This document shows, in pieces, positions 5,853 through 13,351 of a DNA stretch of 56,123 nucleotides (position 1 is the stretch's first letter; every line of letters begins with the position of its first letter). A program made the translations under genes and the position numbers. The notes under the pieces were generated by a model that worked only from the letters and a program-made list of their open reading frames with translations, made no database searches and was not told where the DNA came from. The stretch lies in assembly GCA_031268975.1 (NCBI GenBank), contig JAIRWM010000176.1, positions 1 to 56,123 on the forward strand. Reading direction: 5' to 3'. The stretch is from Treponema sp. GTDB taxonomy: Bacteria; Spirochaetota; Spirochaetia; Treponematales; Breznakiellaceae.

Positions 5853-8038
5853 TGGACTGGCACAAAACGGAACTTGCGGGAGATTCAGTAAAGGCTTTCG
5901 CGGAGAAATATGGCTGCGATCTTTTAATGGCGTCAATACTGCTCCGCCGGGGCGTTACTTCGGGCAAAGATGTACGCTACTTTCTTGAAAGGGATCTTCG
6001 CCATCTTCATAATCCGTTTGATCTTCCGGGTATGGAAGACGCGGTAGAGCGGATTCTGGCGGCGAAGGAAGAAGGAGAAAAGGTTCTTGTTTTCGGCGAC
6101 CGGGACGTGGACGGCATTACCGGAACAGCCCTGCTGACCGGCTTTCTGCGGGAAGTGGGAATTGACGCGGCCTGGCAGCTTCCGCTGCCGAATGAACCCT
6201 ACGGCCTTTCGGCAAGGGCTGTGGAAGAATTTGCCGCGGACTACGGGACGCTTATCATTACCGTTGACTGCGGCATCTCCAACGCTGAAGAAGCTGCCCG
6301 CGCGGCGGAACTTGGCGTAAGCGTGGTGGTAACGGATCATCACAATCCTCCCGAGGTTCTTCCCGCCGCGGACGCGCTTGTAAATCCCAAACTGCCGGGC
6401 CGGTATCCGTTCAAGTATCTTTGCGGCTGCGCCGTGGCGTACAAGCTTGTTTCGGCCCTGCGCTTTGCCCTGGAGAGCGAAGTGTACGGCCAGGCTATCT
6501 GCCTTCTTAATCTGCGGCCGTCAAACGACGCTTTTGTCATTGAAATCGCCAAAACGCGGAATCTTGCCGTTATCGACACCCTTACCGAAAATGTAGTGCC
6601 GGGCATGGTGGGCATTTCCGACACGAGGCTTCCTTCGTTTCTTTCCGGTCAGCAAATACTCACCTGGGATGCTCCGCTTCAGCAAAAAATGCTTTTTCGG
6701 ATTTTTGGAAACAGTATTGATATGCAGATGATCGATATCGCCCCGGAGGTCTCCAGGGAAATTCCTTCCACCGCGGGTAAAAGTCTTATCCGGCTTAAAG
6801 AACTTTCCCGGATTGGCAGGTACGATGAAAAAGGCGCCGGCGAACTTGACGTGCTGGTGAATCTGTTCGCGAGCTTTGCGCGGAAAAAGCAAAGCCAGGC
6901 GGCGTCCGCCGAAAGCGGGCTTTTTGACCTTCAGCTTGCCGCTCTGGGAACCATTGCGGACATTATGCCCATGAGGGATGAAAACAGGATCCTGGTACGC
7001 TCGGGCCTTGATTCGCTCCGGAAAAAAGCCCGGCCCGGCCTTTCGCAGCTTCTTGCCGCCCTTGATCTGGACGTGCGCCATTTAAGCGCCGAGGACATTT
7101 CCTGGTATCTTACCCCGGTGATCAATTCGGCCGGCCGCATGGGTGAACCGGAAAAAGCCGTGTCCCTGCTGCTTGGCGAAAAGCCCGGCGCGGACCTTGC
7201 CGCGGAAATTGTGGCGATGAACGAAAAGCGCAGACGCCTTGTCGAGGATATTTATTTCCGCGCCGAGCCGGAAGCCGCCAAAAGCCTTGAAGCCTGTTCC
7301 GGCAACATGGCGATTTTTGCCGGAGAAAACATACTTCCGGGGCTTACCGGACTTATCGCAAGCCGCCTTGTGTCGCGTTTTAACGTTCCGTCAATGGTTG
7401 TTTCGTTTACGGACGATACCGCCAAAGGTTCCTTTAGATCCGCCCGGGATTATGATCTGGGTTTTCTTTTAAGCCAGTGCGCGGATCTTTTTCTCCGGTA
7501 CGGCGGACACGACTTTGTCGCGGGGTTCAGCCTGGAACGGAAAAACTGGAACCCCCTGCTTGAACGGCTGGGGATTATCTGCCGCAACATGGAACTAAAG
7601 CAGGAAAACGACAGAGTGTACGAAATTGACGCGGAAATTCCCCTTTCGTATTTGTCAAAGTTTGAGGAACCCGCGAAAGGCTCAGGCAAAAAGGATCTTT
7701 ATGTGCTCCGCCTGGCCGAAGATTTTGAACCTGTCGGGGAACAGAACAGGGCTCCGCTTTTTCTTTCCCGGAAACTTAAAATCAGCAATATACAGCTTAT
7801 GGGAAAAGACGGGCTTAAGCATGTAAAGCTTACGCTTGATACGGGAAAAAATCCGCCCCGCGATCTTCGCTGGGTCGGGCTTTACTGGAACGCGGCGGAC
7901 AAAGTTCGCACCGAGTTTGATACCGGTGATACGGTGGATGTCGTGTATACGCTGAGCCGCAACTGGTTTAACGGAAACGACACCCCCCAAATGAAAATTC
8001 GGGATCTCAAAAGAAGTTCCCCGGAGGAACACGCATGA
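5852..8038 (+). CDS. recJ: RecJ single-strand-specific exonuclease with a large internal insertion
   Basis: A 728-residue DHH-family 5'-3' single-strand DNA exonuclease used in recombination and mismatch repair. Metal-binding motifs are present: GDRDVDG (82-88), TVDCGIS (137-143) and DHH (162-164). So are LAALGTIADIMP (about 362-373), NSAGRMGEPEKA and the DHHA1 motif GGHDFVAGF. About 145 residues (roughly 208-355) separate the CGCAVAYKLVSAL segment from LAALGTIAD, where family members have only a short linker. The insert weakly recalls a DnaQ-type fold. ATG 5852 is preferred over an in-frame upstream start because it sits in the TAATG overlap with deoA. The last four bases overlap the M23 gene (ATGA). 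Confidence 0.88.
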   Translation: MDWHKTELAGDSVKAFAEKYGCDLLMASILLRRGVTSGKDVRYFLERDLRHLHNPFDLPGMEDAVERILAAKEEGEKVLVFGDRDVDGITGTALLTGFLREVGIDAAWQLPLPNEPYGLSARAVEEFAADYGTLIITVDCGISNAEEAARAAELGVSVVVTDHHNPPEVLPAADALVNPKLPGRYPFKYLCGCAVAYKLVSALRFALESEVYGQAICLLNLRPSNDAFVIEIAKTRNLAVIDTLTENVVPGMVGISDTRLPSFLSGQQILTWDAPLQQKMLFRIFGNSIDMQMIDIAPEVSREIPSTAGKSLIRLKELSRIGRYDEKGAGELDVLVNLFASFARKKQSQAASAESGLFDLQLAALGTIADIMPMRDENRILVRSGLDSLRKKARPGLSQLLAALDLDVRHLSAEDISWYLTPVINSAGRMGEPEKAVSLLLGEKPGADLAAEIVAMNEKRRRLVEDIYFRAEPEAAKSLEACSGNMAIFAGENILPGLTGLIASRLVSRFNVPSMVVSFTDDTAKGSFRSARDYDLGFLLSQCADLFLRYGGHDFVAGFSLERKNWNPLLERLGIICRNMELKQENDRVYEIDAEIPLSYLSKFEEPAKGSGKKDLYVLRLAEDFEPVGEQNRAPLFLSRKLKISNIQLMGKDGLKHVKLTLDTGKNPPRDLRWVGLYWNAADKVRTEFDTGDTVDVVYTLSRNWFNGNDTPQMKIRDLKRSSPEEHA

Positions 8039-9069
8039 AAAAATTATGGCTTTTTTCGTGGGTTCTGTTTACCCTTTTTATTCAGATGCAATGCGCGGGG
8101 CAGTCCGCGCCAGACATCGCGTCCGTGGAATCCGCCGCAGCCGCATTCGGGGAATCCGCCGCCGCTGCCGGTGTATCCCTGGCATCCGCTGCGCAGAGGA
8201 CAACCTTTGCCGTCGTTCCCGACACGGTACGCCCCGGCGATCCATTTGCCGTTGCCGTTACCGCGCCCGCCGGAGTCCGGTCCCGCTGGACGGCCCAGCT
8301 TTTCGGGACCGCCGGTAACCGTATCGGGCAGGCGGTGTTTTTCGACCTGCGCGAAGAAAGCTCAAACGGGCCGGTGTGGGCGGCGCTTATGGCCGTGCCG
8401 TCGACAGCAGCGCCGGGCAGGGCAATGGTGCGGATTATCGGGGAAAACGGGGCTGTTTTGGGCGAACCGGCTGTCGTTATAGAAAGCAGGGAATTCAGGA
8501 CAGAAAATCTGCCGTTGACCAATACTATGTCGGATATCCTTACCGTTCCCGATCCGCAAAAAACCCTGGAAAGCCGGCGGCTGGCGGAAATTCTAAACCA
8601 TACCGGCAGCGAAGTATTTTGTACCGGCGGCTTTGTCATGCCGGTAGTTTCCCAGGTACAGACAAGCCGTTTCGGAAACCGCCGGGTATACAGATACCCG
8701 GACGGGCGTACCAGTTCATCGATCCATGCGGGAATTGACTGGCGGGCGCCCGAAGGAACCCCGATCACCGTCTGCGCTCCTGGCAGGGTTGTGTTCGCGG
8801 GGCCGCGGATTGTAACGGGGAATACGGTTATTATTGAACACATGCCGGGGGTGTATTCCCTGTGCTATCATTTGAGCAGAATCGACCTTGCGGAAGGCCG
8901 GATGGTTACATCCGGCGAAAGCCTGGGACTGGCCGGTTCCACGGGTTTTTCCACCGCGTCCCACCTGCACTGGGAAGTCCGGGTAGCCGGGGAAAATACC
9001 GACCCCGAAGCATTCCTTGGCCGTACCATTCTTGACAAAGACGCCATAATGAGTAAACTGAATGAATAA
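8035..9069 (+). CDS. M23 (LytM-type) peptidase, exported
   Basis: A 344-residue protein with an N-terminal signal (MKKLWLFSWVLFTLFIQMQC). A cysteine at about 20 could be a weak spirochaetal lipobox, though QMQC is not typical. An Ala-rich linker precedes an uncharacterised beta-rich region (about 55-150). The C-terminal M23 domain has the zinc ligands H-x3-D in HAGIDWRAPEGTPI and the HLHWEVR motif. M23 enzymes cut peptidoglycan cross-bridges or act as inactive activators of amidases; the key H/D/H residues are present here, so activity is plausible. Location is the periplasm or envelope. It overlaps recJ by 4 bp. Confidence 0.85.
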   Translation: MKKLWLFSWVLFTLFIQMQCAGQSAPDIASVESAAAAFGESAAAAGVSLASAAQRTTFAVVPDTVRPGDPFAVAVTAPAGVRSRWTAQLFGTAGNRIGQAVFFDLREESSNGPVWAALMAVPSTAAPGRAMVRIIGENGAVLGEPAVVIESREFRTENLPLTNTMSDILTVPDPQKTLESRRLAEILNHTGSEVFCTGGFVMPVVSQVQTSRFGNRRVYRYPDGRTSSSIHAGIDWRAPEGTPITVCAPGRVVFAGPRIVTGNTVIIEHMPGVYSLCYHLSRIDLAEGRMVTSGESLGLAGSTGFSTASHLHWEVRVAGENTDPEAFLGRTILDKDAIMSKLNE

Positions 9070-9104
9070 TCCATACTTTTTAACCAAAAGGAGGTGAATC
9101 AAGC

Positions 9105-9308
9105 TTGGCTCATATTGTAGTCGATGAAAACGAAATGTTGGAAAAGGCCATCAAGCGTTTTAAACGCATGGTGGAAAAAGAAGGCATTATCCGCGAATAT
9201 AAAAAACGGGAATACTACGAAAAACCCTCCACCATTCTGAACCGGAAAAAGAAAGCGATTGCCCGTAAATTAATGAAAAAAAGCCGTAAAGGCCGCACGG
9301 AATACTAA
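9105..9308 (+). CDS. rpsU: 30S ribosomal protein S21
   Basis: A 67-residue basic protein ([20 protein letters not shown]... ending [10 protein letters not shown]) with the full S21 pattern, including the Arg/Lys-rich C-terminal helix. S21 sits on the 30S platform near the anti-Shine-Dalgarno. The only suitable start is TTG 9105, preceded by AAAAGGAGGTGA, an almost complete complement of the 16S 3' end, 7 nt upstream. The perfect Shine-Dalgarno probably offsets the weak start codon. Confidence 0.93.
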   Translation: MAHIVVDENEMLEKAIKRFKRMVEKEGIIREYKKREYYEKPSTILNRKKKAIARKLMKKSRKGRTEY

Positions 9309-9376
9309 CGAGGGTCAACAACAGGCTGGCGGTTCCGCCGCCGGCCGCACGGTTTGTTGGCCGAGGCGGTTCTAAC

Positions 9377-10474
9377 ATGTCAGATTTTGGAGTGATTCCG
9401 CTTCGTGCGGTTCACAATGTATCCGGAAAAAGCCGATTTCTTCTCACGCTTTTAATAGTCAGCCTTTTCTCCTGCGCATCCGCCCCGGAAAAGTCCGTCC
9501 CGGCTGGAGCCGTGGAAGGCCCCGTATGGCGGCCTGTGCCGGGCGAAAACGGCCCCGCAGAAGGGCTTCTGCTCGCAGAAAAAGTCCGCTCCCGGGGCAT
9601 TGCGGACGCCGCCGGCCCCCGGCTTGAATGGTGGGCGCTCCGGGCGGATTTAACCAACGAAAATATACAGATACGGATCGGCCCTTTGCCGGGAGAAAGC
9701 AGCGCTTTCAAGACCCGGCGGCAGGCGGCGGAAACGGACGACCGGGCGGTTTTGGCGGTAAAGGTTTCACGGTTTGCCGGGGAATACGGATGCGCCGCGG
9801 CGATTAACGCCAATCCTTTCGAGATTTTACGCGGCAAAAGCCAGATGTTTATCAGAGAAGGTGATCCCCAAATACCCGTGGGGCTTGTAGTTTCCGAAGG
9901 TGTTTTGGCGGCCCCTCCCAATCCGCGCTACGACGCGCTGGTGTTTTACGCCGCGGAAAACGGCGCCGTCCTGCCGGGTGAACCCTCCCCCGGCAGCATG
10001 GCTTTGGCGGGCCGGGCGGCGATTGTCAGCCAGGACTTTGCCGGAACCGGCGGCCCGGACGGGCCGGGGTTCTCCACAGGAAACCGGCGCATTGAAAACG
10101 CCGCCGGCGGTTTTTATAAAATACTGGAAGACGGGGAACCTACCGCCCAGGCCCTTTCCCAAAGAGGCGCCGCCCGGCATCCCCGGAGCGCGGCAGGCAT
10201 TTCCGCAGACGGCCGTTATCTGTACCTGCTGGTGATAGACGGCCGGCGGCCCGGCAGCGCCGGCGCCACTGAGCTGGAGACCGCGCTTATCCTCAAAGAA
10301 CTGGGCGCCGCCGAAGCGCTGTGTTTTGACGGGGGCGGTTCCAGCGCCCTGGCGCTGCGGCAGACGAACGGCAGTATCCGCCTGCTCAATAAGCCGGTTC
10401 ACGGCGGAATTCCCGGCCGTGAACGCGCCGTCGCGGTCTGTCTGGGGATAGTTATGCGCTCCGTTACTTATTAG
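9377..10474 (+). CDS. Phosphodiester glycosidase (NAGPA/DUF2233) family lipoprotein
   Basis: A 365-residue predicted lipoprotein. A basic N-region is followed by FLLTLLIVSLFSC, with a lipobox-like LFSC near residue 33. The C-terminal part resembles the NAGPA domain: AAINANPFEI, YLYLLVIDGRRPGSAGATELETA and the hallmark CFDGGGSSALAL. Relatives cleave N-acetylglucosamine phosphodiesters or act on spore or exopolysaccharide substrates; the substrate here is unknown. Start ATG 9377 follows a weak GAGGCGG. The stop codon touches the first copy of a 17-bp direct repeat that opens the accessory island. Confidence 0.78.
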   Translation: MSDFGVIPLRAVHNVSGKSRFLLTLLIVSLFSCASAPEKSVPAGAVEGPVWRPVPGENGPAEGLLLAEKVRSRGIADAAGPRLEWWALRADLTNENIQIRIGPLPGESSAFKTRRQAAETDDRAVLAVKVSRFAGEYGCAAAINANPFEILRGKSQMFIREGDPQIPVGLVVSEGVLAAPPNPRYDALVFYAAENGAVLPGEPSPGSMALAGRAAIVSQDFAGTGGPDGPGFSTGNRRIENAAGGFYKILEDGEPTAQALSQRGAARHPRSAAGISADGRYLYLLVIDGRRPGSAGATELETALILKELGAAEALCFDGGGSSALALRQTNGSIRLLNKPVHGGIPGRERAVAVCLGIVMRSVTY

Positions 10475-10490
10475 ACTTGTTCGACAACCC
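10474..10490. repeat. 17-bp direct repeat, first copy (second copy at 10808-10824)
   Basis: gacttgttcgacaaccc occurs identically at 10474-10490 and 10808-10824, on either side of the transposase remnant. The core resembles the arms of the palindrome at 10894-10923. These may be footprints of a recombination or insertion event, or copies of a dispersed palindromic repeat. Confidence 0.8.
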
Positions 10491-10565
10491 CCGTTAAAGC
10501 ATTGGACCTTACCCCAACTGGTAGATACAAAAATAAGCGGGTAATGCAATGGTAAGGAGAGGAAT

Positions 10566-10888
10566 ATGGGAAAGAAGATGAAAGAACGGCGTGTGTACAC
10601 GAAAGAATTCAAAGCCGAGGCGGTCGCCCTGGCGGAGAGAAGTGGGTGTCGTCGTACCAAAGGTACGCCATCACGTATTTGCGGACTACATCGGGGTGGG
10701 TATACCTTACCGTTGTGCTTGATTTGTTTGACCGGTCCAATCCAACCATAGATTTTTTGAACAAAATTGTTAATGCAATGGGTAAAGAACTGGAAGTAAG
10801 AATAATGGACTTGTTCGACAACCCGGTTGGTTGTCTCACAGGTCCTTGCAATTTCTCGCCTTACGGCTGCGAAATTGCGGTATTTTAG
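10566..10888 (+). pseudogene. Degenerate IS3-like transposase remnant
   Basis: The first ~21 codons (MGKKMKERRVYTKEFKAEAV...) match the start of IS3-family OrfA, a helix-turn-helix protein, with AAGGAGAGG just upstream. After about 10640 the sequence switches to a different frame that reads AITYLRTTSGWVYLTVVLDLFDR, the part of OrfB around its first catalytic Asp. Everything between is missing and the rest of OrfB is not recognisable. This is a deletion scar of an insertion sequence, not a functional transposase. Confidence 0.75.
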
Positions 10889-10893
10889 TGGAA

Positions 10894-10923
10894 GTTGTTC
10901 GATACCTGAAGTTATCGAACAAC
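10894..10923. terminator. Palindrome with downstream T-rich stretch, possible terminator
   Basis: gttgttcgata (10894-10904) and tatcgaacaac (10913-10923) form an 11-bp perfect stem with an 8-nt loop, followed by tatttaatttttta. It could end transcription coming from the left and so insulate the island. It may equally be a member of a dispersed palindrome family, because related tgttcga strings occur in the nearby direct repeats. Confidence 0.5.
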
Positions 10924-10957
10924 CCTATTTAATTTTTTAGTTACAGGGGTATGCAAG

Positions 10958-12112
10958 ATGGAAAATTTAGACAAGGTAACTTCTATCCTTAAAAAACAAG
11001 GAATAACGGTTTGTGTAGTAACGTCACATGAAAACATAGCTTATTTGACCGGTTATGATGTGCCTTTACCAATAGGTTCCGGTGTTGATTTTGCATTAGG
11101 ATTCCCGCAGACTTTTGCAGTATTGGATATTGCCGAAAAGAAAATAAAAATGGTAATACAATCAGGACTTGTGAAACATGTAAAGAAAGATCCTGCGATT
11201 GATTTTTTTACCTATGATATTTTTGATCACTTTAAAGCTTTTAACATTTATACAAATTTTTATAATGCTGTAGATGGGGCATTAAAAAATTGTAGTGCCT
11301 ATAAAGATATGCTTGTTGGGGTCGAAATGAACACCATTCCTAAAATACTTGTAGACAGGATACTGTACGTTTGGACTACTGCAGTTTTCAAGGACGTTTA
11401 TGCAGACCTGTTTGAGTCGAGAAAAGTAAAATCAACTGCTGAGATTGAACTTTTGAGGGAAAGTGCGGTTGCGGCTGATGCTGCACAACAAATTTTAAAT
11501 GAAATTTCAGAATCCTATGGAATGAATGAATTTGAGGTCTGGGCTAAATGCGTAGATGCAGCTTCGCGAATTTGTGGTGCGCCGGCTGTTGTGTCCGGAG
11601 AACTAGAAACAGGAAAACGATGTAATGTTGTAAATTATCCAGGAGGACCAATTGATAAGATTATAGAAAAGGGTGATATGGGGATAATGGATTTTAGCGT
11701 GAGGCTAAACGGTTATTGGTGTGACTGTTGTAATACCGTTGTTTTTGGTACAAAACCTACAAAATATCAACAGCATTTTGCAGATACAACAAAAGCAGGA
11801 TTTGAAGCAGCAGTGAGAACAATAAAACCGGGGGTAAAGTGTAGTGATGTTTATAAAGCGGCAGAAAAGGCGTATGAGCGCTATGGGGAAAAAGTGCCTC
11901 ATTACATCGGACACCAAATTGGCTGTACGGTAAACGAGGATCCTCGTATAGTGCCTTATGACGACACGCTTATTGAAGAAAATATGGCTTTTTCACTGGA
12001 ACCGGGATGCTATGAAGGCGAAGCCGGGGACAGTGGAAGCCGTAACGAAAAGATGGTTTATGTTACAGCTTCAGGGTGTGAAATTTTCAACCAATTTAAA
12101 TGGGGAATGTAG
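10958..12112 (+). CDS. M24-family metallohydrolase (Xaa-Pro aminopeptidase / creatinase-like)
   Basis: A 384-residue two-domain protein with an N-terminal creatinase-like domain and a C-terminal pita-bread fold. All five metal ligands of an active M24 peptidase can be placed: D245 and D256 in MDFSVRLNGYWCD, H319 in HYIGHQIG, E348 in SLEPG and E364 in SRNEKMVYV. It could be a dipeptidase (prolidase, aminopeptidase P) or an amidinohydrolase-type enzyme; the fold alone does not decide. There is no signal peptide, so it is cytoplasmic. It is markedly AT-rich and heads the importer cassette, 70 bp before the binding-protein gene. This suggests that it processes the imported compound. Confidence 0.8.
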   Translation: MENLDKVTSILKKQGITVCVVTSHENIAYLTGYDVPLPIGSGVDFALGFPQTFAVLDIAEKKIKMVIQSGLVKHVKKDPAIDFFTYDIFDHFKAFNIYTNFYNAVDGALKNCSAYKDMLVGVEMNTIPKILVDRILYVWTTAVFKDVYADLFESRKVKSTAEIELLRESAVAADAAQQILNEISESYGMNEFEVWAKCVDAASRICGAPAVVSGELETGKRCNVVNYPGGPIDKIIEKGDMGIMDFSVRLNGYWCDCCNTVVFGTKPTKYQQHFADTTKAGFEAAVRTIKPGVKCSDVYKAAEKAYERYGEKVPHYIGHQIGCTVNEDPRIVPYDDTLIEENMAFSLEPGCYEGEAGDSGSRNEKMVYVTASGCEIFNQFKWGM

Positions 12113-12137
12113 GTTTTTTCCCCTTAAATTTTTTGAT

Positions 12138-12158
12138 ATTTCAGGATTTAACTGAAAT
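12138..12158 (+). promoter_or_regulatory. Weak stem-loop between the M24 gene and the binding-protein gene
   Basis: atttcag (12138-12144) and ctgaaat (12152-12158) form a 7-bp stem with a 7-nt loop, followed by AT-rich sequence and then GGAGG for the next gene. It may be an mRNA processing or partial termination point that sets binding-protein level. Evidence is slight. Confidence 0.3.
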
Positions 12159-12182
12159 AAAATATTTTTTGGAGGAAAAAGC

Positions 12183-13259
12183 ATGAAGAAAAGAATGTTG
12201 TTCGTAATCTTTGGTGTATTTTTAATGGCAAGTGCGGTGTTTGCCGCTCCTGGTCAACAGCAACCGAAAGAACGAAAGCCCGGCGATAAATATAAGATCG
12301 CCCTTTCCAATAATTTCATGGGTAACGATTGGCGCCAGAATATGATCTGGGTTACCAGGCAGGTTATGGCAAAATCGCCCTATAAGGAGAAAGTAGACCT
12401 TACCATCGTTAATACTGACAATAATCCGGAAGCGCAGTCTGCTTCTATCGACGCTATGATTCGTCAGGGATACGATGCTATTGTTATTGACTGCTCGTCT
12501 CCAAGAGGACTTAATCCGGTAATTGACAGGGCGGTTAAAGCCGGGATCGTGGTAGTTACTTTTGACCAGATCGCCGATAACCCCAATTCTTGGAATATTG
12601 AAAGCGACTGGAACTATACTGCCGAAATATCCGCAAAATTTATAGCAGAAGCCTTGGGTGGAAAGGGCAATATTGTTATGGATCGAGGTCTTCCCGGCGC
12701 GCCTGTTTCGTTGACTCTCTACAATGTGGCTATGGATATTTTTAAACAATATCCTGATATTAAGGTTGTAAGTGAATTTGATGGTATGTATGCTGAAGGT
12801 CCCGCAGAACAGGGCGCCGCCGCTGCGATTACCGCTAATTCGAAAATAGACGTTGTGTACAGCCAGGGGTATTGCGCTTCTATCGGTAATGCCTTCCTCA
12901 ATGCCAAAAGGCCTCTCCCTGTTATTACCGGCGGTTCTTATATGAACGACTTGAAGTTTGCTATCGAAAATAACAACCCCTCACTTCACTGGTTTTCCAA
13001 TCTAACCGGCATTGGCGCTATTGCCATTCAAACAGCGATCGACATCCTGGAAGGAAATCCTCCGACAGAAAAGCATATCCTGCTTAAAGACGCCGTATTT
13101 TATTCAACCAGACCCGATCTGGGAAGTAAAATCGGCGTAACCCTTCATCCTGTAAAAGAAGGCTATTTTCCCGACAGGCCACCGAGTTTTGCCTATCCTG
13201 TTTTGCCCTCGGATTTCCCCGTACAGCTTACCATGGATGAAGTTGTGATAAGGCAGTAA
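12183..13259 (+). CDS. Periplasmic substrate-binding protein of an Rbs-type ABC importer
   Basis: A 358-residue secreted protein with a clear signal peptide (MKKRMLFVIFGVFLMASAVFA, cut near AFA-AP) and the type-1 periplasmic fold of the RbsB family: KIALSNNFMGNDWRQNM, DAMIRQGYDAIVIDCSSPRGLNPVIDRAVKAGI, then VVYSQGYCASIGNAFLNA. It binds a sugar or other small polar solute and delivers it to the permease pair encoded downstream. The ligand is unknown; aromatic residues in the N-lobe (W29 of the mature chain region, FMGNDWR) fit a sugar-type pocket. GGAGG lies 7 nt before ATG 12183. A stem-loop follows the gene. Confidence 0.85.
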   Translation: MKKRMLFVIFGVFLMASAVFAAPGQQQPKERKPGDKYKIALSNNFMGNDWRQNMIWVTRQVMAKSPYKEKVDLTIVNTDNNPEAQSASIDAMIRQGYDAIVIDCSSPRGLNPVIDRAVKAGIVVVTFDQIADNPNSWNIESDWNYTAEISAKFIAEALGGKGNIVMDRGLPGAPVSLTLYNVAMDIFKQYPDIKVVSEFDGMYAEGPAEQGAAAAITANSKIDVVYSQGYCASIGNAFLNAKRPLPVITGGSYMNDLKFAIENNNPSLHWFSNLTGIGAIAIQTAIDILEGNPPTEKHILLKDAVFYSTRPDLGSKIGVTLHPVKEGYFPDRPPSFAYPVLPSDFPVQLTMDEVVIRQ

Positions 13260-13289
13260 TAAAAAGTGGAAAGAGAAAACTAACAAAAC

Positions 13290-13321
13290 AACCTGTCTGT
13301 GTGTATTTAATCAGGCAGGTT
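13290..13321 (+). promoter_or_regulatory. Intercistronic stem-loop after the binding-protein gene
   Basis: aacctgtctg (13290-13299) pairs with caggcaggtt (13312-13321) in a 10-bp stem with one G-U pair and a 12-nt loop. It sits between the binding-protein and ATPase genes, where such structures commonly protect the upstream mRNA and lower downstream expression, giving excess binding protein. There is no proper T run, so full termination is unlikely. Confidence 0.5.
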
Positions 13322-13351
13322 GGTTTATATATAATACTTGGAGGAAACGGG

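Noticed and set aside
4883-5863. 326-codon minus-strand open frame opposite the phosphorylase gene
   Set aside because: Antisense of a well-supported gene; Ser/Arg-rich shadow composition.
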